Shown here: piece by piece, positions 6,552 to 14,264 of the stretch
Position numbering within the stretch: the first letter of the stretch is position 1
Layout of the letters: the number at the start of each line of letters is the position of its first letter
DNA from: Flavobacteriales bacterium UBA4110
GTDB taxonomy: Bacteria; Bacteroidota; Bacteroidia; Flavobacteriales; Weeksellaceae
Length of the DNA stretch: 64,000 nucleotides
Assembly (NCBI GenBank): GCA_002383165.1
Contig: DFXK01000008.1
Location: 15,845-79,844, forward strand
Direction: 5' to 3'
Made by a program: the position numbers and the translations under genes
The notes under the pieces: generated by a model
What the model saw: only the letters and a program-made list of their open reading frames with translations
Told to the model about the DNA's origin: nothing
Databases searched by the model: none

Positions 6552-8924
6552 ATGAACAGAAAAATTAAACACGTTACAGTGCTTGGTTCCGGCGTTATGG
6601 GTTCCGGCATTGCCTGTCATCTAGCAGGTAACGGCATTCAGGTTTTGATGTTGGATATGCCTCCGAAAGATTCGGAAAATGCCGACAAAAAAACAAGAAA
6701 CAGCGTTGCACAAGGTCATCTTAACAACGCTTTAAAAAGTAATCCTTCACCAATCTATGACAAATCCTTCGCTTCCAGAATTACCGTTGGAAACTTTGAA
6801 GATGATTTGGAGAAAATCAAAAATTCGGATTGGGTTATTGAAGTGATTGTCGAAAGATTGGACATCAAACAATCGATGTTCGAGAAAGTGGACAAACTTC
6901 GCAAACAAGGAACTTTGATTACTTCTAACACATCAGGAATTCCGATTCATTTGATGTCGGAAGGAAGGTCAGAAGATTTCCAGAAACATTTCTGCGGAAC
7001 GCACTTCTTCAATCCACCGAGATATTTAAAATTATTTGAAGTCATTCCAGGTCCAAAAACAGATAAATCTGTGATTGATTTCTTTATGTCTTACGGTGAA
7101 AAATTCCTTGGAAAAACAACTGTTCTATGTAAAGATACACCTGGTTTTATCGGAAACAGAATTGGTGTTTATTCGATGGCGAAAATTATGGAATTGACAG
7201 AAGAAATCGGTTTAACGATTGAAGAAGCTGATTCCTTGACTGGAGATTTACTGAATCGTCCAAAAACCGGAACTTTCAAATTGGGAGATTTGGTTGGATT
7301 GGATACAGCTTTCAATGTAACCAAAGGACTTCAGGCAAATCTTAAGGACGATGAAATGGTTCAGGCGCTTAAAGATTCTAAAACTTTGAATTTCCTTATT
7401 GAAAATAAATTCCTTGGTGATAAAGCTAAAAAAGGATTTTATTATAAAGAAAAAGATGCTGGCGGAAATGTGAATCGTTTCGTTCTTAATTATGAAACGC
7501 TGGGCTACGAACCAACAAAACAGCCGAAACTTTCTATCGTTGCTTCAGCAAAAGAAGCCGGAAGTTTGAAAAACCGTTTACCGATTTTATTGAAAGACCA
7601 ATCCAAAGCTGGAGAATTGATTAGAAAACATTTCGCTTCATTGTTCGCCTATGTTTCGCAAAGAGTTCCAGAAATCACGGATGTGTTCTACTCTATCGAT
7701 GATGCCATGAAAACTGGTTATGCCTGGAAATACGGACCATTCGAAAACTGGGATTTTGTAGGAATCCAAAAAGGAATTGATTTGGTTGAAAGTGAAGGTT
7801 ACAAAGTTGCTGACTGGGTTAAGGAAATGGTGGCATCAGGACACGAATCTTTCTACAAGCTGGAAAACGGAAAACAGTTATTCTATAATCAGAATACGAA
7901 AACTTACGAACCAATTCCTGGTCAGGACGCTTTCATTATTCTTAATAATATTAGAAAAGAAAAAACAGTTTGGTCTAATTCCGAATCTGCTTTGATTGAT
8001 CTTGGCGACGGTATTTTGAATTTCGAATTCAGTTCAAAAATGAATTCTCTTGGAGGTGGCGTTTTGGAAGGTCTTAATAAATCTATCGACATTGCTGAGA
8101 AAGATTACAGAGGTTTGGTTGTAGGAAATCAAGCTGAAAATTTCTCAGTCGGCGCAAATCTCGCAATGGTAATGATGATGGCTGTTGAACAAGATTGGTA
8201 CGAACTAAATATGGCAATCGCAATGTTCCAGCAGACTTCTATGAAGTTGAGATATTCATCAATTCCAGTAATCGCTGCACCTTTCGGAATGACGCTTGGT
8301 GGTGGCTGCGAATTCTCTATGCACTCGGATAAAATCGTAGCAGCAGCGGAAACTTACATCGGTTTAGTAGAAGTTGGCGTTGGTTTGATTCCAGGCGGCG
8401 GTGGAACAAAAGAGTTTGCTTTGAGAGCGCTAAAAGGAGCACTTCCTGATGATGTAAAAACCAATCATTTGAGAAATTACTTTATGAATATTGCAACTGC
8501 AAAAGTAGCGACTTCTGCTCACGAAGCTAAGCAAATGGGAATTCTTACAGATAAAGACATCATCGTTGTCAACAAAGACAGACAAATTGCGGAAGCAAAA
8601 CGTCAGGCGATTGTTTTGGACGAATTAGGATATACACCGCCAGTTCCTGAGAAAGTTAAAGTTCTTGGAAACGAAGCAATGGGAATGTTCTACGTCGGAA
8701 CTGACCAAATGGTTGCAGGTGGCTACGCATCAGAACACGACAGAAAAATCGCTAACAAAATCGGTTATGTAATGACAGGTGGTAATCTTTCTGAGCAGAC
8801 AGAAGTTTCTGAACAATACTTATTGGATTTGGAAAGAGAAGCATTCCTTTCACTTTGTGGCGAAAGAAAAACTTTGGAAAGAATCGGTGGAATGTTGAAA
8901 ACAGGGAAGCCGGTAAGAAACTAG
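6552..8924 (+). CDS. fadN: 3-hydroxyacyl-CoA dehydrogenase / enoyl-CoA hydratase
   Basis: Bifunctional beta-oxidation enzyme of 790 aa that hydrates trans-2-enoyl-CoA and oxidises L-3-hydroxyacyl-CoA with NAD+. The dehydrogenase comes first: GSGVMG (residues 12-17) is the NAD loop, and GTHFFNPPRYLKLFEVIPG is the catalytic His-Phe-Phe-Asn-Pro region. The crotonase domain is C-terminal, with GGGCEFSMHSDKIV and GVGLIPGGGGTKE supplying the oxyanion-hole and catalytic regions. This order, dehydrogenase before hydratase, and the length of about 790 aa match Bacillus FadN; E. coli FadB/FadJ have the opposite order. It is followed by fadA and fadE, as in Bacillus. An inserted element begins inside its stop codon. 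Confidence 0.92.
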   Translation: MNRKIKHVTVLGSGVMGSGIACHLAGNGIQVLMLDMPPKDSENADKKTRNSVAQGHLNNALKSNPSPIYDKSFASRITVGNFEDDLEKIKNSDWVIEVIVERLDIKQSMFEKVDKLRKQGTLITSNTSGIPIHLMSEGRSEDFQKHFCGTHFFNPPRYLKLFEVIPGPKTDKSVIDFFMSYGEKFLGKTTVLCKDTPGFIGNRIGVYSMAKIMELTEEIGLTIEEADSLTGDLLNRPKTGTFKLGDLVGLDTAFNVTKGLQANLKDDEMVQALKDSKTLNFLIENKFLGDKAKKGFYYKEKDAGGNVNRFVLNYETLGYEPTKQPKLSIVASAKEAGSLKNRLPILLKDQSKAGELIRKHFASLFAYVSQRVPEITDVFYSIDDAMKTGYAWKYGPFENWDFVGIQKGIDLVESEGYKVADWVKEMVASGHESFYKLENGKQLFYNQNTKTYEPIPGQDAFIILNNIRKEKTVWSNSESALIDLGDGILNFEFSSKMNSLGGGVLEGLNKSIDIAEKDYRGLVVGNQAENFSVGANLAMVMMMAVEQDWYELNMAIAMFQQTSMKLRYSSIPVIAAPFGMTLGGGCEFSMHSDKIVAAAETYIGLVEVGVGLIPGGGGTKEFALRALKGALPDDVKTNHLRNYFMNIATAKVATSAHEAKQMGILTDKDIIVVNKDRQIAEAKRQAIVLDELGYTPPVPEKVKVLGNEAMGMFYVGTDQMVAGGYASEHDRKIANKIGYVMTGGNLSEQTEVSEQYLLDLEREAFLSLCGERKTLERIGGMLKTGKPVRN

Positions 8925-9373
8925 ACAATAGATTTGAAGATTGGAGACAAGAGACATTTTATAAAAAGATGATAAATAGTGCACAACATTAGAAAATTAA
9001 AAATCTGGAATGATTCCATTGATTTGGCAATCGAAGTTTATAAAACCTTAGACAACATGCCAATTGATGAAAAATATGGACTATCTTCTCAAATCAAAAG
9101 ATGTTCAGTTTCTATTCCTTCTAATATTGCAGAAGGTGCTGGAAGAGAAAGAGAGAAAGAATTTTATCATTTTCTAAATATTGCTTATGGCTCTTCTTAT
9201 GAACTTCAAACGCAACTAATCATTTGTGAAAGATTAGATTTCATTTCGGCAGAAATAAATGAATCTTTATTAAATAAGTTGGATGAAATTCAAAAAATGA
9301 TTTTTGTCTTCAAAGAAAATCTCAAGAAAAATATTAATTATTAAATCTGACAAGAGTCTCAAATCTCTTGTCT
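8923..9373. mobile_element. 451-bp inverted-repeat element carrying a four-helix-bundle gene
   Basis: The left end AGACAATAGATTTGA (8923-8937) and the right end TCAAATCTCTTGTCT (9359-9373) are inverted copies matching at 14 of 15 positions. The left end starts within the fadN stop codon, and the right end finishes 16 bp before the fadA ATG. The only gene inside is the four-helix-bundle ORF. The arrangement parallels the GxxExxY element at 4470-4991. No transposase is encoded. Confidence 0.65.
8979..9344 (+). CDS. Four-helix-bundle protein (23S rRNA intervening-sequence / S23 family)
   Basis: A 121-residue helical protein read from a GTG start; no ATG lies nearby in frame. The family signature is CSVSIPSNIAEGAGR (about residues 43-57), followed by EFYHFLNIAYGSSYELQTQL, typical of the IVS/S23 four-helix-bundle family first seen in ORFs within 23S rRNA intervening sequences. 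The family is structurally related to Avd of diversity-generating retroelements, but most members have no known function. The gene separates fadN from fadA, which otherwise form a tight operon, and lies within inverted repeats, so it is an insertion and not a beta-oxidation gene. Confidence 0.85.
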   Translation: MHNIRKLKIWNDSIDLAIEVYKTLDNMPIDEKYGLSSQIKRCSVSIPSNIAEGAGREREKEFYHFLNIAYGSSYELQTQLIICERLDFISAEINESLLNKLDEIQKMIFVFKENLKKNINY

Positions 9374-9389
9374 AAATATCTCTAAATCT

Positions 9390-10568
9390 ATGAACGAAGC
9401 ATATATAGTAACAGGATACAGAACAGCAGTTGGTAAAGCGCCGAAAGGGTCTTTGCGTTTTACACGTCCCGATGATATGGCGGCAACTGTAATAGAACGT
9501 CTGATGAAAGATGTTCCAAATCTTGACCCGGCTCGCATCGACGATTTGATTGTCGGATGTGCAATGCCAGAAGCAGAACAAGGACTTAATGTCGCAAGAC
9601 TGATTTCATTAATGGGATTGGATACCGATAAAGTTCCAGGTGTAACAGTCAACAGATATTGTGCATCTGGCTCAGAGTCGATTGCGATTGCTGCTGCAAA
9701 AATCAAGGCTGGAATGGCAGAATGTATCATCGCTGGTGGCGCAGAAAGTATGTCTTATATCCCGATGGGTGGTTATAAACCAATTCCGGATACCGATTTA
9801 GCAAAATCAAATCCCGATTATTATTGGGGAATGGGATTGACAGCAGAAGCGGTTGCCAATGAATTCAAAGTGAGTCGTGAGGAGCAAGACCAGTTTGCTT
9901 ACAACTCTCATCAGAAAGCAATGAAAGCCATTCAGGAAGGAAAATTCGACAATCAGATTGTTCCGATTGATGTGAAATATAATTTCCTTGATGAAAAGGA
10001 AAAAATTCAGACCAAAGAATATGCATTCAAACAAGACGAAGGTCCAAGAGCTGATACTTCAATCGAAGCTTTAGCAAAATTACGTCCGGTTTTCGCAGCT
10101 AATGGTTCTGTAACCGCAGGTAATTCTTCTCAAACTTCTGACGGTGCTGCTTTTACAATGGTAATGTCCGAAAGAATGGTGAAAGAATTAAATTTGACTC
10201 CAGTGGCAAGACTTCTCTCCTATTCGACTGTCGGAGTTCCGCCAAGAATTATGGGAATCGGACCAATGTATGCCATTCCAAAAGCTTTGGAACAGGCAGG
10301 TCTTAAACAATCGGACATCGATTTATTTGAATTGAATGAAGCCTTTGCTTCTCAATCGCTTGCAATCTTAAGAGAATTGGACATCAATCCTGACATCGTA
10401 AACGTAAACGGAGGCGCCATCGCACTTGGACATCCACTTGGTTGTACAGGAACAAAATTAACTGTTCAACTTCTTGACGAAATGAAACGAAGAAACAGCA
10501 AATACGGCGTTGTGACAATGTGCGTTGGAACAGGTCAAGGCGCTGCGAGTGTGTTTGAACTACTTTAA
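9390..10568 (+). CDS. fadA: Acetyl-CoA C-acyltransferase (3-ketoacyl-CoA thiolase)
   Basis: Catalyses thiolytic cleavage of 3-ketoacyl-CoA to acetyl-CoA and a shortened acyl-CoA, the last beta-oxidation step. The protein has 392 aa, the usual thiolase length. The nucleophile Cys91 lies in NRYCASGSES, His348 in GHPLGCTG, and Cys378 in CVGTGQGAA near the C-terminus. Order fadN-fadA-fadE and lengths (790, 392, 595) match the Bacillus fadNAE operon. The start ATG at 9390 follows the right end of the inserted inverted-repeat element, so its natural leader may have been altered by the insertion. Confidence 0.93.
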   Translation: MNEAYIVTGYRTAVGKAPKGSLRFTRPDDMAATVIERLMKDVPNLDPARIDDLIVGCAMPEAEQGLNVARLISLMGLDTDKVPGVTVNRYCASGSESIAIAAAKIKAGMAECIIAGGAESMSYIPMGGYKPIPDTDLAKSNPDYYWGMGLTAEAVANEFKVSREEQDQFAYNSHQKAMKAIQEGKFDNQIVPIDVKYNFLDEKEKIQTKEYAFKQDEGPRADTSIEALAKLRPVFAANGSVTAGNSSQTSDGAAFTMVMSERMVKELNLTPVARLLSYSTVGVPPRIMGIGPMYAIPKALEQAGLKQSDIDLFELNEAFASQSLAILRELDINPDIVNVNGGAIALGHPLGCTGTKLTVQLLDEMKRRNSKYGVVTMCVGTGQGAASVFELL

Positions 10569-10579
10569 AAACAAAGTGA

Positions 10580-10659
10580 TAATAGACTGATAAAAAATAG
10601 ACAAACATTAGTACTTCAAACTATTAAACAAAGTCTATCTTCTATCCGTCTATTATCTA
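10580..10659. repeat. Inverted-repeat intergenic element (GATAATAGAC family)
   Basis: GATAATAGACTGATA begins the left arm (10580-10604), and the right arm 10635-10659 is its inverted copy with few mismatches. It sits between fadA and fadE. A third copy of one arm (GATAATAGACGGATAG) occurs near 32395. No ORF inside. Confidence 0.65.
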
Positions 10660-10693
10660 TCATCTCAAATTAAAAATTTAAAATCACAATAAT

Positions 10694-12481
10694 ATGTCAA
10701 CAGAAACTAAAACATTAGATGGCGGCGAATTTCTAGTAAAAGAAATCACTGCAAACGAAATATTTTCTATCGAAGAATTGTCTGAAGAACAAAAAATGCT
10801 TCGCGATTCTGCAAAGGAATTTATCGATAAAGAAGTCGTTCCAAATAAGGAAAGATTCGAGAAAAAAGATTACGCTTATACGGAAGAAGTTATGCGTAAA
10901 ATCGGGGAAATGGGATTCTTGGGAATTGCTGTTCCGGAAGCTTTTGGTGGATTAGGAATGGGATTCGTGACTACAATGTTGGCTTGCGATTACCTTTCGG
11001 GTTCTACAGGTTCATTGGCAACAGCTTATGGGGCGCATACCGGAATCGGAACATTGCCAATTTTGCTTTACGGAACCGAAGAACAAAAACAAAAATATCT
11101 TCCGGACTTGGCTGCTGGAACTAAATTCGGAGCTTATTGTTTGACTGAGCCAGATGCAGGTTCTGATGCCAACAGCGGAAAAACAAGAGCAAAACTTTCT
11201 GAAGATGGAAAACATTATATCATCAATGGTCAAAAAATGTGGATTTCCAATGCAGGATTTGCTGATACTTTCACATTGTTTGCTAAGATTGATGATGACA
11301 AAAACATCACTGGATTTGTAATCAACCGTTCTGAATTAGAAAATCCAGAAAGTCTGACTTTCGGAGAAGAGGAACACAAATTGGGAATCCGTGCGTCTTC
11401 TACGCGTCAGGTTTTCTTCAATGATATGAAAATCCCTGTGGAGAACCTTTTGGGCGAAAGAAACAACGGTTTCAAAATCGCATTGAATGCCCTTAACGTT
11501 GGTCGTATCAAATTGGCTGCGGCTTGTCTGGATGCCCAAAGAAGAATCCTGAACCATTCTTTGACTTATTCTACGGAGAGAAAGCAATTTGGGGTTTCTA
11601 TCAATACATTTGGAGCAATACGCAAGAAGTTGGCAGAGATGGCAACTGGCGCTTTCGTGAGTGAAGCGGGTTCTTACAGAGCTGCGAAAAATGTAGAAGA
11701 CAAAATCGAAGAGTTGGTTGCTGGCGGAATGAACCACGAGCAGGCAGAACTGAAAGGTGTGGAAGAATTTGCGGTAGAATGCTCTATCCTGAAGGTTTTC
11801 GTATCAGATTTAGCACAGCATACAGCGGATGAAGGTATCCAAATCTATGGTGGAATGGGATTCTCAGAAGATACACCAATGGAATCTGCTTGGAGAGATT
11901 CAAGAATTTCCAGAATCTACGAAGGAACCAACGAAATCAACAGACTTTTAGCCGTTGGGATGTTAATCAAACGTGCGATGCAAGGCAAAATCGATTTGTT
12001 AACGCCTGCGAAAAATGTTGCTAAAGAATTGATGAGCATTCCGTCTTTTGACATTCCGGATTATTCAGAATATATGTCTGAGGAAAAAGAAGTGATTAAG
12101 AATTTGAAGAAAGTTTTCTTGATGGTTTCCGGTTCTGCGCTTCAAAAATATATGATGGACATCGAAAAGCAGCAGCATTTGCTACTGAACGCTTCCGAAA
12201 TCCTGAACCAAATCTATATGGCAGAATCCGCCATCCTGAGAGCTGAGAAACATTTCGACACAGATTCTGTGGAAGCTGCAATGGCAAGACTAAATCTTTA
12301 CAAAGCAGTCGAAATCATCACAACCAACGCCAAAGAAGGTATCGTTTCTTTCTCCGAAGGCGACGAGCAAAGAATGATGTTAGCTGGACTTAGACGTTTT
12401 ACAAAATACGTGAACACACCAAATCCAATTGCACTGACTGAGAAAATTGCCGCTCATTTTATTGAGAAAGGTTCTTACTAA
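10694..12481 (+). CDS. fadE: Acyl-CoA dehydrogenase
   Basis: FAD enzyme that oxidises acyl-CoA to trans-2-enoyl-CoA, the first beta-oxidation step, passing electrons to ETF. At 595 aa it is longer than the usual 380-400 because of a C-terminal extension (about 430-595), as in Bacillus FadE. Landmarks are GAYCLTEPDAGSDANS (FAD/substrate loop), QKMWISNAGFAD, ERKQFGVSI, and RIYEGTNEINR, the last at the position of the catalytic glutamate of this family. It is the last gene of the MarR-fadNAE operon and is followed by a strong terminator at 12508-12540. Confidence 0.92.
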   Translation: MSTETKTLDGGEFLVKEITANEIFSIEELSEEQKMLRDSAKEFIDKEVVPNKERFEKKDYAYTEEVMRKIGEMGFLGIAVPEAFGGLGMGFVTTMLACDYLSGSTGSLATAYGAHTGIGTLPILLYGTEEQKQKYLPDLAAGTKFGAYCLTEPDAGSDANSGKTRAKLSEDGKHYIINGQKMWISNAGFADTFTLFAKIDDDKNITGFVINRSELENPESLTFGEEEHKLGIRASSTRQVFFNDMKIPVENLLGERNNGFKIALNALNVGRIKLAAACLDAQRRILNHSLTYSTERKQFGVSINTFGAIRKKLAEMATGAFVSEAGSYRAAKNVEDKIEELVAGGMNHEQAELKGVEEFAVECSILKVFVSDLAQHTADEGIQIYGGMGFSEDTPMESAWRDSRISRIYEGTNEINRLLAVGMLIKRAMQGKIDLLTPAKNVAKELMSIPSFDIPDYSEYMSEEKEVIKNLKKVFLMVSGSALQKYMMDIEKQQHLLLNASEILNQIYMAESAILRAEKHFDTDSVEAAMARLNLYKAVEIITTNAKEGIVSFSEGDEQRMMLAGLRRFTKYVNTPNPIALTEKIAAHFIEKGSY

Positions 12482-12507
12482 ATAATCAATTTAATTGAAA
12501 TAACAAA

Positions 12508-12540
12508 CCCTCTGAAAAATTTCAGAGGGCTTTTTAATTT
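12508..12540 (+). terminator. Rho-independent terminator of the fad operon
   Basis: Stem CCCTCTGAAA/TTTCAGAGGG (12508-12529), a 2-nt central AA, then CTTTTTAATTTT. It lies 27 bp after the fadE stop. On the minus strand it could also stop transcripts from the convergent reverse-transcriptase gene, but the T run there is weak. Confidence 0.85.
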
Positions 12541-12561
12541 TATAAAGTATGTTATTAAGAT

Positions 12562-14058
12562 TCAAGAATAATAAATGGAGTGCGGATTCATTATACTTTC
12601 TACACCATTATTTAATAATCCTAGTTTTAAAGCATTATGGATTCTTAAAAAGGATGGTATTTCTAATAGCCCAGTTTTATAACCTATTACACTGGTTTTA
12701 CAATGATGTAATAATTCATCCTTATTTAAAAGAAAAGGAGGCTGATGGTCAGGAAAAAAAGAATCATATTCAACTAATTTTTTTCTTCTTAACTCAATTA
12801 TATTTAAAATAGTACTTATTAACCAATTATCTAATTCCTGTAATAATTCTATATCATTAATTAAGGGATAGAAACTCATAATACCTTTAAAATTCAAAAC
12901 TTTAAAAGTTCCATTCATATACTTTTTTAATATTTCTTCACTTAAGTTTCCATATAAATATCTTCGAACATCCATAATAGCACTTAAAAAGTTCTTATCT
13001 CTTCCACCATTAGGAATATTACTGTAATGAATTGGACTTACATTTAAAGGTAATATTAAATTTTTATACAATAAAGATGCTATATGAGATTTAATTAAAT
13101 CAACAGAACTATTTTTAATAGATATTTTTTCTGTCGAAATTTTATATCCTAAAAACTCAATATATTCTTTGTGATTAATAAATTCAGTAGACATTTCTTT
13201 TCTTTTCAATAAGGAGATACCATCAGATTTATTAAAATTAATTTCAATTCCTGATTGTTCAGAAAAACTATAAATTATGTCAAATGCTTTAGAAATTTTA
13301 TCATAATTTTTAGTCCAAATTACTGTATCATCAGCATAACGTGCAAAACGAATTCCTAAATCTTCCAAATCCCTATCTAATCTCCAGCAAACAACATTTG
13401 CAAGAAATAGTGAAATAGAAGTTCCTAATGGAATACCTTGTCCTTTCTCATTATGAATAAATGCTTTTATAGTATTTAATTCTATTGGACTAACATTAAA
13501 ACCATTTAAAGTTAGTTGTTTATACAGATACTCGTGTTGAATAGAATCAAAAAATTTTTTAAAGTCAAATTCTGCTACAAAAATCCTAGGAGTCGTTTTG
13601 AATTCATTAAATATGTCTTCGATAGCAAAATGTAAATTTCTGTCATCACGATAAGCATATGAAAACGAGCTAAATCTATGTTTATTTTTTTGTATCAAGT
13701 TTTTATACATTCTATAAGAAACAGCAGAATCTTGAATTTGATAAATAGATAAAGTCCTTAAACCTCCTCCTTTTTTTGGTATCTTTTTGAAAATTGGTTT
13801 ATTAGGGGCATATGTTCCATTAAGAATTTTTTTAGAAATTGATTTTGCAATCTGTTTATTTCTTTTGAGAACATAAAATGGATTGTATTTTTTATCTTTA
13901 TTCCACTCGTTAGGAACATTGATATATTTTTTTGGTGGTTGGGTATAGTTTAATAAATTTTTCTGATACCATCTTTCAATATTATTATGGTACAATTCAT
14001 ATCTTTCTTTAATTTGAATTGCTTGTCTTTTAATATCTTGTTCTAATATCTTTTCCAT
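12562..14058 (-). CDS. Stand-alone reverse transcriptase, probable UG/DRT-type defence RT
   Basis: RNA-directed DNA polymerase of 498 aa. RT fingers and palm: KKIPKKGGGLRTLSIYQIQD (91-110), FSYAYRDDRNLHFAI (132-146), VAEFDFKKFFDSI (161-173, catalytic Asp165), QGIPLGTSISLFLANV (207-222), FARYADDTVIW (238-248, catalytic Asp243 and Asp244) and IEFLGYKIS (300-308). Residues about 320-498 are a helical extension with no recognised maturase, HNH, primase or nitrilase motif. No retron VTG signature or DGR-type GxxxSQ is seen, and no intron structure was found. It has its own promoter and a structured leader of about 150 nt, and is much more AT-rich than its neighbours, which suggests horizontal acquisition. 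Class assignment is inference; DRT systems with a 5' ncRNA are the closest known design. Confidence 0.87.
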   Translation of the reverse strand: MEKILEQDIKRQAIQIKERYELYHNNIERWYQKNLLNYTQPPKKYINVPNEWNKDKKYNPFYVLKRNKQIAKSISKKILNGTYAPNKPIFKKIPKKGGGLRTLSIYQIQDSAVSYRMYKNLIQKNKHRFSSFSYAYRDDRNLHFAIEDIFNEFKTTPRIFVAEFDFKKFFDSIQHEYLYKQLTLNGFNVSPIELNTIKAFIHNEKGQGIPLGTSISLFLANVVCWRLDRDLEDLGIRFARYADDTVIWTKNYDKISKAFDIIYSFSEQSGIEINFNKSDGISLLKRKEMSTEFINHKEYIEFLGYKISTEKISIKNSSVDLIKSHIASLLYKNLILPLNVSPIHYSNIPNGGRDKNFLSAIMDVRRYLYGNLSEEILKKYMNGTFKVLNFKGIMSFYPLINDIELLQELDNWLISTILNIIELRRKKLVEYDSFFPDHQPPFLLNKDELLHHCKTSVIGYKTGLLEIPSFLRIHNALKLGLLNNGVESIMNPHSIYYS

Positions 14059-14212
14059 TTGTTTAATTTAACCAAAGATGTCCCAATAAAATGGGACACC
14101 TTCACGGATTTTACGAAAAAAAATAATTTCTTACTTATTATCTGATTTTAAGAATCAAATAAACCTATTCTCTTGCGAGTCCGTAGCAAAATCCGTTAAC
14201 TCCATAAGAATT
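14059..14212 (-). ncRNA. Structured leader of the reverse-transcriptase gene, candidate ncRNA/template
   Basis: Between the predicted promoter and the RT start the minus strand folds into three helices. P1 is long-range: ACGGATTTTGC (14186-14196) pairs with GTAAAATCCGT (14104-14114), 11 bp with one G-U. It encloses P2, TTATTTGATT/AATCAGATAA (14138-14162), 10 bp with a 5-nt loop CTTAA. P3, GGTGTCCCA/TGGGACATC (14077-14100), has 9 bp and a 6-nt loop and ends 18 nt before the RT ATG. P3 is not followed by a T run, so it is not a plain terminator. DRT2- and DRT9-type systems carry a templating ncRNA in this position; whether this one is a template is inferred from position and structure only. Confidence 0.6.
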
Positions 14213-14217
14213 TGTAG

Positions 14218-14248
14218 CAAATATAGTAATTAGACTTTTAAAGTACAA
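14218..14248 (-). promoter_or_regulatory. Promoter of the reverse-transcriptase unit
   Basis: On the minus strand TTG (14246-14248), a 20-nt spacer and TATATTTG (14218-14225) give an exact match to the Bacteroidetes sigma-A consensus TTG-N19/20-TAnnTTTG. It lies just past the end of the DUF763 gene, so the RT has its own start of transcription near 14212. Confidence 0.75.
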
Positions 14249-14264
14249 TTTGTAATAAAAATAA

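Noticed and set aside
12549..12812. A plus-strand ORF of 87 codons
   Set aside because: It lies inside the reverse-transcriptase gene on the opposite strand, has no family-like content and only reflects AT-rich reading frames.
8979..14058. A diversity-generating retroelement made of the Avd-like four-helix gene and the reverse transcriptase
   Set aside because: The two genes are over 3 kb apart, on opposite strands and in separate units. The RT has GTSIS instead of the DGR GxxxSQ motif, and I see no template/variable repeat pair or target gene.
12562..14212. A retron or a group II intron
   Set aside because: The RT lacks the retron VTG signature and is longer than retron RTs. No maturase or HNH domain follows, and no intron domain V/VI hairpin is seen near the ends.
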